Of a stretch of DNA of 64,000 nt, positions 28,091-39,086 are shown piece by piece. The number at the start of each line of letters is the position of its first letter. The stretch's first letter is position 1. Under the pieces are notes generated by a model. That model did no database searches. It saw nothing but the letters and a program-made list of their open reading frames with translations, and had not been told where the DNA came from. This DNA comes from Anoplolepis gracilipes (lineage: Eukaryota; Arthropoda; Insecta; Hymenoptera; Formicidae), in NCBI RefSeq assembly GCF_047496725.1, contig NC_132979.1:11821001-11885000 (forward strand). The letters are read 5' to 3'. The position numbers and the translations under genes were made by a program.

Positions 28091-30229
28091 ATGTCGACAC
28101 TCTCATTAAGCGATGCGCGAATTAAGCGTAAAACTATTAAGTCTTCGGCTACACGTATTAAAAACTTTCTAGACTCATCGAATATTAATCAGTTATCGTG
28201 TTTTGATTTAACAGAACGATTTAAGAAATTGTCCGAGTTGTGGAAAGGTTATGATAAGGTACAAATGCGAATTGAAATTCTAGAAATCGCTGATCCTGGA
28301 GAGAAAGACGAAGATATGTTACACAAACAACATAATGACAAACGTGCTAGTTTTGAAATACCATATTTTAATTTAGTAGCTCGTTTCGAACAGTCTATTT
28401 ACAATATTGAATGCCGCGAAGATCAAGATCGTGAAAATACCAGACCTCAGAATTCCACAACCTAGCATCGTAACAATCCCATATCATTACAACTTCGTTT
28501 ACCTAAAATTGTATTACGTCCTGTAGACTTCACGATTCTTTCTTTTCGAAAAGAATGCATAAACATTTAGAGATAGAGATTCTGAGAACGCTCTACGGCG
28601 AAATATCAAACCGTGAGATTTGTCACTTTAGTCACTTTAGTCCACGAATCTTACGTTACGTGGACAATAAAATTTTAACAAACTTGCGAAAGGCGAGACC
28701 CACTCTAAAGAAGATAACTAAAAAAGTCTTAGAAACTAAATCGAGCATAAACACCAGAACGGCTTTCTAAACTCTAAAAGAATTTTAAATAAAACAGAGT
28801 CACCGTAACTCGAAGCAGATACTTAGAACTGCAATCGTAAATTTGAAACGGCAACGAAAACTTAAGAAACATTTAATAAGAGAGCTCGCCTGACGGACCA
28901 CCTAAAGTGACAGCTGTTTATAATAAATTTCTAAATAGCGATAAGCGACTCTAACGGTACTGTTACGTCTTGTCGGCTCCACGTTTTTTCATCCCACGAA
29001 AACAAAGCAATAATCGTCCGATCAGTCATAAAAAAAAGGGTCGCGCAATAAAGAAGACCGTTATTATCAAATAATGAACAAACAACAAACACAGCTGCAT
29101 AATATCAAGAGATAAACAAATGAAGAACCTCCAAATCTCCTAAGAAGCCGTACAGAGCTCACCAATCACCAATAATCAAAAATAAGGAGGAGAAGGCTCT
29201 CACCAAACAACTGCTTTTCACACGAACGAAATCTCAATAGTATTCCCGCCCAAAATTGTTAACACGCCCTCAAGATTTAATATAAAAAGGGAATACTCGC
29301 ACACTACAGACACATTCATTTTGATCCAGTCAATATTTCGACATTAGATCCATTAATTCGGCATCATTAAGTCGCGCTCTATTGCACTTTGAGTTATTTC
29401 GATTGTTGCTGCTTAACATAAGACTTAAATAATAGAGCCAGTGCGAAACATTGACCTCTCAGCCAAACCACGACTCAACCACCTGCAGCCGACCCACGAC
29501 TCATCCAGCCGTTGAACGACTACTCCACTTGCAACTTAAGTAGTAAGTCTACTTTCCTCTCTTTTGCCGTCATACTTTTTCCCCATACATACATTCAAGA
29601 TTGTTTCTTTTTTATAAGTGCCTAAAGTCGCACCGACCCGTCGTTTTACACGAATCAGCTGGGACCGTCGATCGGACGAAGCGCCCTTGCTCGATAGCAG
29701 CAGTTGTGACTTCCCCCTTTCTTCCCCTCAGTACCCGCGCTGCTCTACTCCTTTGAAAATGCATTTTCCTCCGACACACTACTACCCAGAAATAGATTTT
29801 TCTCCCCCTTCATATTCCCCGTATCTCTTTCACCTTCAATCATCGACATATCCGATGACTCCCCGCCGCCGTCTCCCCCAACCTTTTTCTTAAATAATTC
29901 CTCATCCATAATCTTGTCGGATAGTTCATCAAATCACACGATTGAACTTCCCGACTCCCTCCTTGAGTACTCCCCAGCAGATCCCGATACCCTCGCGCTC
30001 CCCTCTCTAAAATCCGAGCTTTCTTCTGTCTTCTTCCACTCTTTTTAACTTAATAGATAGTGCATTCGAAGATTGCGATATTACGACGTAACCCTCTTCA
30101 CACATTTTTCTAAATTTTTATTACTTTCTAATAAGTTATTGTATTAAATTCCAGGATAAACTTTAATATCGCACTTGTTCCCCTTCTTTTCTGGTTGACG
30201 TCCTCCGTACCAATGTAACACCCGCGATC

Positions 30230-30273
<44 letters not shown>

Positions 30274-31554
30274 ACACACACACTTAAATCTAAGGCCGTT
30301 ATTAGAAGTATAAAAATAAAAGATCATATGTATAACGCTAATGAATAAATGTAAATCAAAATACTAAATGATCGGTAAATTTATTTAACTCCCTCACTCT
30401 CCCTGCGAAAGATTACACTTGGTCCCGTCCCGTGTAAAAGAGATTCGATTTTCTGACCAAAAAGGGAACACCGAGCGAGCGTTCGCATAAATAGTGTAAT
30501 AACGACACCCGTTGTTTACCTGCTTTGCTAATCTTCAGCTCGCTCGACCGAGTCAGTAGCTCGTCGGTAAGACTTTTGACATCGGAACAGTTCCTGTTAC
30601 GCCCTTTCTCTGACCCATCCTTTCCGCGGACCTGGACGTAACAATTGAATTACCGTCTTTTTCAGAAATTTGTGAAGTTTGGTATGCTTTTTATGATACA
30701 TTCGAGAAATTGATAAATGTTATTATAATTCAGATCTCTCTGAAATTCAAAAATTCAACTATTTGAGATCGACACTCAAGGGTGAAGCTACTGAAGTTAT
30801 AAAGGCGTTTGAAATCACATCGGAAAACTATAAGGAAGCATGGGAATTACTGGTCAAACGATATGATAATCGACGACGTATCGTCCAAGGCCATGTTAAA
30901 TCGCTTTTTGAATTATTACCTATGTCAAGGGAAAATCATACACAACTACGCACCTTGCTCGATGGTGTGTGCAAACATTTACGTGCTCTCAAGGCTCTCG
31001 AAAAGTCTAACGATTCTTGGAATGACTTAGTTGTCCATTTGGTTATTTCTAAATTGGTTACAACGACAAAAAAGGAATGGGAAACGAGTTGATCAGATTC
31101 TTCGATTCCTAGTTTCAAACAGTTTAAGGATTTTCTTTTGCAAAAATGTTTAGCTCTAGAGGCGATAGCAAGTAAATCAACGAACATGAGTTCGATCACT
31201 GGCGGTAACGTTCCACTTCAAAAATCAAAAAGGACAGTGGCGAATGCCGTTGTAAATTTAGCTTGTGAATGTTGCAAGAAAAATCATTTTCTCTATCAAT
31301 GCGAGGCGTTTAAGAAATTGTCAGTAGATAAACGCTTTAAAATCGTAAAGGGCTTATTTTTATGTATCAACTGTCTGAAAACTAATAAGCATCAAGCAAA
31401 AAATTGTCCTTCATCACGTTGTCGCAAGTGTCAAAATATACACAATACTCTTTTACATTTTGAATCGAATGTAGTACAAGATTCTGATTCACAGAATGTA
31501 AGTTTAAATAGTAAGAAAGCGTCTACGCCAGTGGTCACACAATGTTCGCAATGA
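28091..31554 (+). pseudogene. BEL gag, split by solo LTR
   Basis: MSTLSLSDARIKRKTIKS begins the Pao-type gag. The frame continues to about 28,465, where a stop and frame change occur, then is cut at 28,511 by the LTR-like element and resumes at 30,644 with LPSFSEICEVWYAFYDTFEK, the DUF1759-type gag core. The following part includes KGEATEVIKAFEITSENY and YDNRRRIVQGH. The last part (31,138-31,554) has zinc-binding Cys/His groups (CECCKKNHFLYQC and CINCLKTNKHQAKNC). Stops at about 31,090 and elsewhere disable it. It would form the particle. Confidence 0.75.
28512..30643 (+). mobile_element. Long solo LTR-like element, copy B (2.13 kb)
   Basis: Begins TATTACGTCC (first G replaced by A) and ends GGACGTAACA. 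The 4-bp direct repeat ATTG flanks it (28,508-28,511 and 30,644-30,647), and the host gag frame resumes exactly after it. It is longer than copy A mainly through a C/T-rich segment at about 29,690-30,060 whose open frame is compositional. A TATAAAAAGG box lies at about 29,281 and a CA/GCAC microsatellite near 30,233-30,285. Confidence 0.8.
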
Positions 31555-33172
31555 AATCCGTCAGGAGTACTTTTATCCACCGCGATAATCCACGTATATG
31601 ATTCGAAAAGAAAACCTGTGGTATATCGTGCGTTATTAGACAGTGATTCGCAGTTAAATTTTATAACTGAAGACTTGGCTCAAAAATTGCATTTAAATAG
31701 ATGAGTTATTGATATGCCGATTTCGGGAATCGCGCAAGGCAATTTTGAAGCAAGAAATTCAATTGAAGTTACAATACAGTCTCGTCTCAATACATATAAG
31801 GAAAGATTAAATTGCATTATTTTATCGAAAATAACTCAAAAACTACCACAGGATTTCATACATCCTTCCCGATTGGAAATTCTATCGAATATTCGACTAG
31901 CAGATCCAAATTTTAACGTTCCAAATGATATTGATCTTTTGATAGGAGCTAAAATATTTTGGCAATTCATATGTATCGGTTAAATTAAAAGGAGTAAGGG
32001 TCATCCCACATTTCAAAAAACTAAACTTAGTAGGATCTTGTCGGGACACGTTATTGACCTTTCAAATAATAACAAGAGCTCTTTTTGTCATCTGTCTACA
32101 ATCGATGATTTTCATAAAATTATCTCCCCGTTTTGGCAAGTAGAAGATAATTATAGTGACAACGCGATTATATCTTCTTCTGAGGAGCGTGCATGTAAAA
32201 CGCTGTTTTAAGATAGTACTACACGTAATGAAGAGAGCAGATTTATCGTTAAACTTCCTATTAGGAATAACATGATTTCACAATTAGGTGAGTCTAAAGA
32301 AATTGCTAAACGTCGATTTTTTTACACTGGAAGGACGATTGTTAAGGCAGCTTGATGTTTATAATACATCGTGATTTCATGCGTGAATATCAGGATCTCA
32401 ATCATATGTCGCAAATTGATGAATCAAAAATCTGTGATAGCAAGGTTCATTATTACTTACCGCACCATGCAGTTTTCAAGGATACAAGTATTACAACCAA
32501 ATTGCGCGTTGTATTCGACGCTTCTTGTAGAACTCAATCTGGAATTTCGTTGAATGACACATTGCTCGTAGGTCCTATTATTTAACAAGACTTGATTTTG
32601 ATCTTAGCTTGTTTTCGAACGTTTCGCTTTGCAATAAACTTGCCGACATTGCAAAAATGTATCGGCAAGTTCTTATTGATCCATCACAATGGTGTCTTCA
32701 ACGTATTCTTTGGCGCGATAATCCGCAGGAGGAATTAAGAACCTTTGAACTTAATACTGTAACATATAGTACAGGTCCTGCATCATTTTTAGTCATCCGA
32801 TCTCTACAAAAATTAGCTCAAGATAGTTTGGATTTGTATCCTTAAGGGGCTAAAATTGTTCTAAGAGATTTTTACGTTGATGATATGTTAACTGGTTCCC
32901 ATATTCTTGATGAAGCAATAAATATAAAGGATCAAACGACTTCTTTGCTTAAAGAAGGTGGTTTTGAATTGAGAAAATTGTTTTCGAATAGCTGTCATCT
33001 TCGAGATGATAATGTCAAGGATGATAAGGAAATCGATTCAGCGTTTGAACATAATAAAACTCGTACTCTTGGTGTATCTTGGAATTACGAATATGATGTT
33101 TTTAATTTACTAACTTCAATGGTTATCAATTATCAGAAACTAAACGTAGTATCTTGTCAAGAATTGCTTTGA
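31555..33172 (+). pseudogene. BEL protease and reverse transcriptase
   Basis: The protease active site reads ALLDSDSQLNFIT, where the Gly of the usual DSG is replaced by Asp, so it is disabled. The rest follows (SNIRLADPNFNVPNDIDLLIGAKIFW). RT pieces include the segment YYLPHHAVFKD...TKLRVVFDAS, the LADIAKMYRQV region (32,640-32,670), TYSTGPASFLV and the catalytic YVDD at 32,873-32,884. A Leu-rich thumb follows. At least five stops or frame changes break it. Confidence 0.75.
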
Positions 33173-35471
33173 TCTTTGATCCATTGGGGTAGTTAGATCC
33201 AGTCATCTTGATTAAAAAAAGCATTATGCAAGAATTATGGCTATTGAAGATCAATTGGGATGAATCCATTCCTATGAATCTTGATACGAAATGGCGAAAT
33301 TATGAACGACAATTAAAGTGTCTAAATGAGCTCAAAATACCTCGCAGGATTGTAACTGACGAGGCAAGACTTATTGAATTGCATAGATTTGCAGATGCCA
33401 GTCAGTAAGCTTATGGAGCATGCGTATATCTTCGATCTTTATCTAATACCGGTGAATTTGAGACTCACTTGATAGCTTCTAAGTTTCGCGTTGCTCCTGT
33501 CAAGAGTATCTCAAAACCACGATTGGAATTGTGTGGAGCGCTGCTACTTGTTCAATTAATTGATAAATTAAGGAAGTGCTTAGAACTACAAATTAATGCT
33601 GCTTATTATTGCACTGATTCCAGCATAGTACTTCATTGGTTAAACGGATTTAGTTGAAACTGGACGACGTTCGTTGCAAATCGTGTAGGAGAGATATAAT
33701 CATTAACGGTTATTGAAAACTGGCATCACATATCGAGCAAGGAATCCCAGCAGATTTACTCTCGAGGGGCGTTTTGCCTGAAACATTATTACAATTAAAA
33801 ATTTGGTGGCATGGGCCTAAATGGTTCGAAAATAAAAACGTTGAATAGCTAAAGTCTTCTGTGAAGGCTTTAAACGATATACCGGAAAGGCAAAAAATTG
33901 ATCATACGCACTTCTTTTGCATCGCAGATGAACCAGAATTTGATATATTTGAAAGGTATTCTAGTTACGAAAAACTAATACGAATTGTCGCATTATGTTT
34001 ACGTTTTATCAAAGCACTTAAACGGAGGAGGCTCAATTGCAATTTGTCGAAGGATAAAGTAACTAAATCGATATTGTATTCATGTGTCAAATTAGAGGAA
34101 ACAAAATTAACTCTCGTTAAGGTTTTGCAAAAAAGATTTTTTGAAAAGGAAATCAATGAACTCCGTAGATTCGGTAGAGTGCATAAGAAAAGTTCCATAT
34201 TAAAGTTGAGTCCTTTTTTAGATGCTAACGGAATTCTGAGGGTTAGTGATAGATTAAAACATGCGAACATACCATATGACGCAAAACATTCTATGTTGAT
34301 ACCTGGGCGTCATGCTTTTACTCGATTAATTGTAAGATACAATTGTAAGAAACTGCTTGTAAGAAACAAGCATAATCAATTGTTACACGCTGGAGCTCAA
34401 ATGACTCTATCATCAACTCGACAAAACTTTTGACTATGTGCAAGACGTAGCGTTGTTCGTTATAAAAAATGCATAATCTGCTTTCGTAATAATCCAAGGC
34501 CATTTAGTACTTTAATGGGCAATTTGCCAGAATCGCGCGTTAACGTTTATAATAGACCATTTGAAAGATGCGGAATTGATTATGCTGGTCCGATATATTA
34601 TAAGGAAGAACAGCGTAAAAATTCGCGAGTGATCAAAACTTTTATAGCTATATTTGTATGTTTTCCGACAAAGGCGATACATATAGAGTTGGCGAGCGAC
34701 CTCACTATTGAAACTTTTTTGAATGTCTTAAAACGTTTTAATTCTCGAAGAAGTCGACCTAGTGATATCTATTCAGATAATGGTCTAAACTTTGTTGGCG
34801 CAAGGCATCAACTCAACGAATTATACGACATACTTAATAATGATAAGTCAAAGGAAAGAATCATGATTGCAACTAGCAGTGAACGCATAAATTGGCATTT
34901 TATTCCACCAAGGGCCCCGCACATGGGAGGGCTTTGGGAGGCAGCGGTAAAGACTGCAAAATTTCACATCAAACGGATTGTTGGAGAAGCTTCATTTTGA
35001 CATGAGGAACTCTTGACCTTGCTTGTTCAAATTAAGGCTATACTCAATTTAAGACCACTGATTCCATTGTCAACGGATTCCAACGATCTGTTAGCCCTCA
35101 CGGCGGCGCATTTTTTGATAGGCGGTCTTCTTACTTCGTATCCAGAATCGAATTTGGAAGAAGCAAACGTAAATAGATTGACAAGATGGCAGCGTATCGA
35201 ACAACTGCGTCAGCATTTTTGGAGACGATGGACTAAAGAATACCTGCAAAACTGTCAGCTACGGAACAAATGGAATACCGTTGAAACTTCTTTTGAAATG
35301 GGACAACTAGTGATAATACGAGAAGACAACTTGCCGCCTCTTGTTTGGTCTTTGGGCCGCATCGAAGTCTATCCAGGAGATGATGGAATAGTACGGACGG
35401 CATTAGTGCGTACTTCTAAGGGCGTTTATAAGCGACCTATTACCAAGCTTTGTATTCTTCCAATAGTTTAA
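33173..35471 (+). pseudogene. BEL RNase H, integrase and DUF5641-like tail
   Basis: The RNase H region (about 33,380-33,660) shows HRFADASQ with the first Asp, KSISKPRLELCGALL with the Glu and YYCTDSSIVLHWL with the later Asp. Integrase follows a linker, with GRHAFTRLIVRYNCKK and HNQLLHAGAQMTLSSTRQNF as zinc-binding part. The catalytic core is at 34,515-35,000, with CGIDYAGPIYY, YSDNGLNFVGA and GGLWEAAVKTAK supplying D, D and E. The last frame (35,013-35,471) has the WQRIEQLRQHFWRRW motif and PPLVWSLGRI, typical of the BEL C-terminal domain. Stops separate the parts. Confidence 0.78.
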
Positions 35472-35669
35472 GAATTTTATGTTTTGTTTTCATATTTGTT
35501 AGCTTTCGTATAATATAAGTTTTGTCACAATTCAGTTTTTTAAACTCAAGGAATTGCTTTATATTCATATATTTTTTTTTATTTTATTATTTGGTTGAGT
35601 TTGTTAATTTGCGTTCAATTAGTTGTAAGCATTATTTGTTGAAAGCACAAGCTTTCAAGGCGGGCGGTA

Positions 35670-36537
35670 TGTAGGAGTTTCTGTTTATATTGTTCTTTAT
35701 ATATGACGATTGTAAAAAGTTCAAGGTTCGCGCGTTGTTATTTTGTGTTAGTACTTGTGCGTCTTTATCGATATTTTTCCCGCGTGGCGCTGTACGCATG
35801 TCCTTACTAGAGACCCTCTAATAAGAGTCTCGCCATAAGGCAATCTTGGCAAAATTCTGCGAGAGAGAAAGATATATATTCACTATTCTTCTCTCTCTTA
35901 CCTAACCTAATCCTAACCTCTTTTAACGCGCTGACCACTGATGTTATAATGTTTGTGATAGTAATTTATGTTTTCTCATTAGATACACAAATATTATATA
36001 TTTTTAAAATTTATATATTTTTTATAATGCTTATGATAACAGTTAGTTTTCTCATGAAAATAAAGCAATTTATTATTTCATGTTTTATGTGTTTATTTTT
36101 ATTTTATTTTGTTAATTTTTATGCAATTAATAAGGATTAAATTTAATTAAGGATTTTATTTAATTACTAAAAATTAAATATAAACAGTTTTTTATTATAT
36201 ATATTATTTTGATGTTTAACATAAAAAGATTATAATATTTAGTTCTAAAACGTTTATTTTTTATTTATGTTACTGAAATACAATGTTTATGCTAATAGTA
36301 AGATTAATATGATTCAAATATGAGCGGGAATTGCCCAGATATAGAGGACCAATCAAAAGTGGATATCTTATGGCGAGACTCTTATTAGAGGGTCTCTAGT
36401 CCTTACCGAAAGGGTTTGTCGCGGCGCTGTATGTCGAGATCGAGTGTGTTGAGATCTGTAGTGGAGAGCGAAAGCAAAAAATAAAGCGCCTCCGCAAGGA
36501 ATCCTTCGAGTTTTTTTATAATAAGGATCCCTCAACA
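35670..36537 (+). repeat. BEL 3' LTR containing a MITE
   Basis: Runs from TGTAGGAGTTTCTG to GGATCCCTCAACA (TG..CA), preceded by a GGCGGGCGG purine tract (35,659-35,667) suited to priming plus-strand synthesis. Without the 593-bp MITE and its duplicated target the LTR would be about 269 bp. Confidence 0.85.
35807..36399. mobile_element. MITE with perfect 33-bp inverted ends and 6-bp target duplication
   Basis: The left end (35,807-35,839) starts CTAGAGACCCTCTAATAAG and the right end (36,367-36,399) is its exact inverted complement over 33 bp. TCCTTA is duplicated at 35,801-35,806 and 36,400-36,405; the uninterrupted 5' LTR has TCCTTACCG at this point. The interior is AT-rich with no transposase. 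The ends do not match a superfamily I can name; a 6-bp duplication is uncommon. Confidence 0.9.
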
Positions 36538-38075
36538 ACTGCTTAATATTACTAATGCACATATTTTTACTAAATTTACGTATGTGTGTAAAAACAAGTA
36601 CATGTCAAACAATTTTTGTGTTTTAATATTATCCTATATATTTCATATTTCAAGATAAGATAAAAAAAGCTGTGAATGTTAATAATAATATCCAAATTAA
36701 ATTTGTTTTACGTTAAAATACGAGTTTAATAAAAATAAAGACAAAGAGAAAATATGATTGATAATGCCGATATAGAGGTTTTGTGGCCATAGCTATGTAG
36801 TTCCAATTCCATTCTTTATGGACATAAAAGCGTCTTGAATTGCGGTCGCTGCTAAATCGAGGGGATGACCACTCTGCTTTATATATAAACTTTAAAAATG
36901 GTTTTTCACTTTCGAGTAAGACACGTAGCCACCTAGCGGTGCCGACGCGTATTAATCATACGAGTATATATATATATTAATTGTGCGAATATTATTAATA
37001 TCCTTATAGACAGATAGATAAATATTTCGTACCTTCTTTTGGTTTTGAAAGTTGGTGTTACAAAAATTTTACAGTTATAATAGTGTCATGCAAAATATAA
37101 GTTTTACTTATTGTCTCTTACTTTTATTAATCTTTATCTTGTAATTTGATTTGATAGTTAACTTTCTGTAATAATTACACTAGAATTAAATTATTTCTAA
37201 GTCTTTAAACTTATATTATTTCTTCTCTAAGTATACTTTCTTTGTTTTTATCCTCTTCTTTTGCTCTTACAATTGTAATCTATTATTTGAAACTCCTTGT
37301 CCGTTATGCTATCGAAGAGATAGCTAAGCATACCCTTAGTTTTCTACAAAATCTTTCGTTCTTTCAAAATCACTAATTGTAAGTCACTTATTTACATCCA
37401 TTTATACATATCCTTGAGATTAATCATTGCATTTTTCTGTTTCTTTCCTAAATTCCAATTTTCCTTTTCTTTGTGAATACTTGCGTATTTTTTACGGAAC
37501 CAGTATTTCATATATATACTGGTACAAAAATACGCGTATAGGTAATATTATCAATAGATCAAAATTTTTATACAGAAAACCAGTAAAAATTTATAAAACA
37601 GAATGTTACAAAGTCTATCAAATAAATAATAAGATTTAATAAGTTTCGACAAATTTCTGTCTTGAAATAGATAATACAAAGATATATTTACCTAATAAAT
37701 GTAATCATAATGTTCTTTGAAAATGACATTCTTTGGAAATCCAAAAGACATTCAATATAATGAAAGAGGGTAAATATTCTATAAACATCCAGTCCTTATC
37801 CAGAGGACATTTATATTTTATTATAATACCTAAGATTTCGAAATTATATCAAATATGTTACATAACTGAAAGTAATCATGCATATTAAATTTTCATAAAA
37901 AGTATTTATAATAATATTTTAAAATGTTCTAAAAATGTTCTGGGACGTCCTGGATGTGTTAGGACATATTCAAGATGATTCTGAGGATATCTTGTGCTGT
38001 CTGGGTAGTCTCCCCTCTGAACAAGCCGAACTTATGGAAAAATAATATCGGATTTTTATAAAAAATATGTACTTA
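36538..38075. other. AT-rich region, no gene seen
   Basis: No coding evidence. A lone copy of the CTGGTACAAAAATACGCG motif lies at about 37,519, a member of the tandem repeat that begins at 38,076. A GGACGTCC...GGACATATTC stretch near 37,945 has a mobile-element look but no defined ends. Confidence 0.55.
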
Positions 38076-38330
38076 CTGGTACAAAAATACGCGTATAGGT
38101 AATATTCACAAATTCCTTTTATTTTTCTTTCTTGCGGGTACCTGCGCATTTTTGCGAAACCAATATTTCACATACTGGTACAAAAATACACGTATAGGTA
38201 ATATTCGTAAATTCCTTTTATTTCTCCTCCTTGCAGGAACCTGCGTATTTTTGCGGAACCAATATTTCACATACAGGTACAAAAATACGCGTATAGGTAA
38301 TACTCTCAAATTCCTGATTTTTCTCTCCTT
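38076..38330. repeat. 99-bp tandem repeat, about 2.3 copies
   Basis: The motif (C)TGGTACAAAAATACGCGTAT recurs at 38,076, 38,175 and (as CAGGTAC) 38,274, 99 bp apart. Each unit also contains its own imperfect inverted match, ACCTGCGTATTTTTGCGGAACC, so a unit can fold on itself. The open frames across it (both strands) are repeat translations. Confidence 0.85.
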
Positions 38331-38693
38331 TTCTTTTCCTTCAAATAATACAACGATTTATTAAAATCACAATATCCTCTTCCCTTTCCATTCTCCATTG
38401 TAGAATACCAAGATAATTAATAAAGAATTGCTCAAAGAGTATATAAAATTATCAATAAACAAATAAATTTTTTGTATCTCATAAGAGAGATACAACATAT
38501 TACTAAATAATCAGATTACTTTCTTAAAGTTTTCGGTGAAATCTGAACACATTTATCTTTTCTTAAATTCTTATAACATTTTTATGTAATATTTAGAAAA
38601 AGATATTTAAATAATTTTTTTATTGAAGAATTTACTTTTTATTGAAGAATCGAGAGAAATAATTGTTTAATATTTGCGTATGCCATGATTTGC
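38331..38693. other. AT-rich spacer, no feature seen
   Basis: Nothing beyond AT-rich sequence. Confidence 0.5.
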
Positions 38694-38884
38694 ACATTTC
38701 GACGGATTTTCGAAAGTCAATACTTACCGCTTTACCCTTACATCTTGAAATCATCGCAGTTCTACATTCGCGGTACAGATGCGTCATACTTGATGCTGTA
38801 CGCTTGATTACGGTTGTTACGCGATGATATCAAAAATGTAAAGGGGAAGCAATAGACATTGACTCTCGGAAATCGAAATGTGCA
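38694..38884. mobile_element. Small foldback element (190 bp)
   Basis: GCACATTTCG at the left and CGAAATGTGC at the right start inverted arms of about 65 bp that share GAGTCAAT/ATTGACTC-like and ATCATCGC/GCGATGAT motifs, with several mismatches and small gaps. No coding capacity. Target duplication not clear. Confidence 0.7.
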
Positions 38885-39086
38885 GTTTGTGCAATACACT
38901 ACATTAAATTAATTTGTACTAATTAAAATTGTGTTTTTCAAAATTTCATTTTTCAGGCTTTTTTTAAATGCATTTTTTAAACAAAATATTATTTTTGTAT
39001 CAATATTAAAATACGCATGTATTTATTGTAAGAATTATTTTTTGTCTATTAAATGTCTTTGTTATTTAAATTTATACATTAAGTAG

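Larger units (their letters stand above)
27355..36537 (+). mobile_element. BEL/Pao retrotransposon, inserted in Gypsy integrase
   Basis: A partial 5' LTR (27,355-27,526) shares about 170 bp with the 3' LTR (35,670-36,537), including CGCGGCGCTGTATGTCGAGA. TTTTGGTCCTTCGAGCCGG after the 5' LTR is a primer-binding-site leader. Gag, aspartic protease, RT (YVDD), RNase H, integrase and a DUF5641-like tail follow in BEL order. All frames are broken by stops. The 5' LTR lacks its first part, and gag is split by a long solo LTR. Confidence 0.85.

Noticed and set aside
29618..29893. 91-codon Pro/Ser-rich frame inside solo LTR copy B
   Set aside because: No ATG in the first codons, pyrimidine-rich strand, absent from the shorter copy A.
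38076..38330. CRISPR-like array
   Set aside because: Adjacent 99-bp tandem units without unique spacers, in eukaryotic DNA; the 50-bp and 220-bp arrays were rejected for the same reason.
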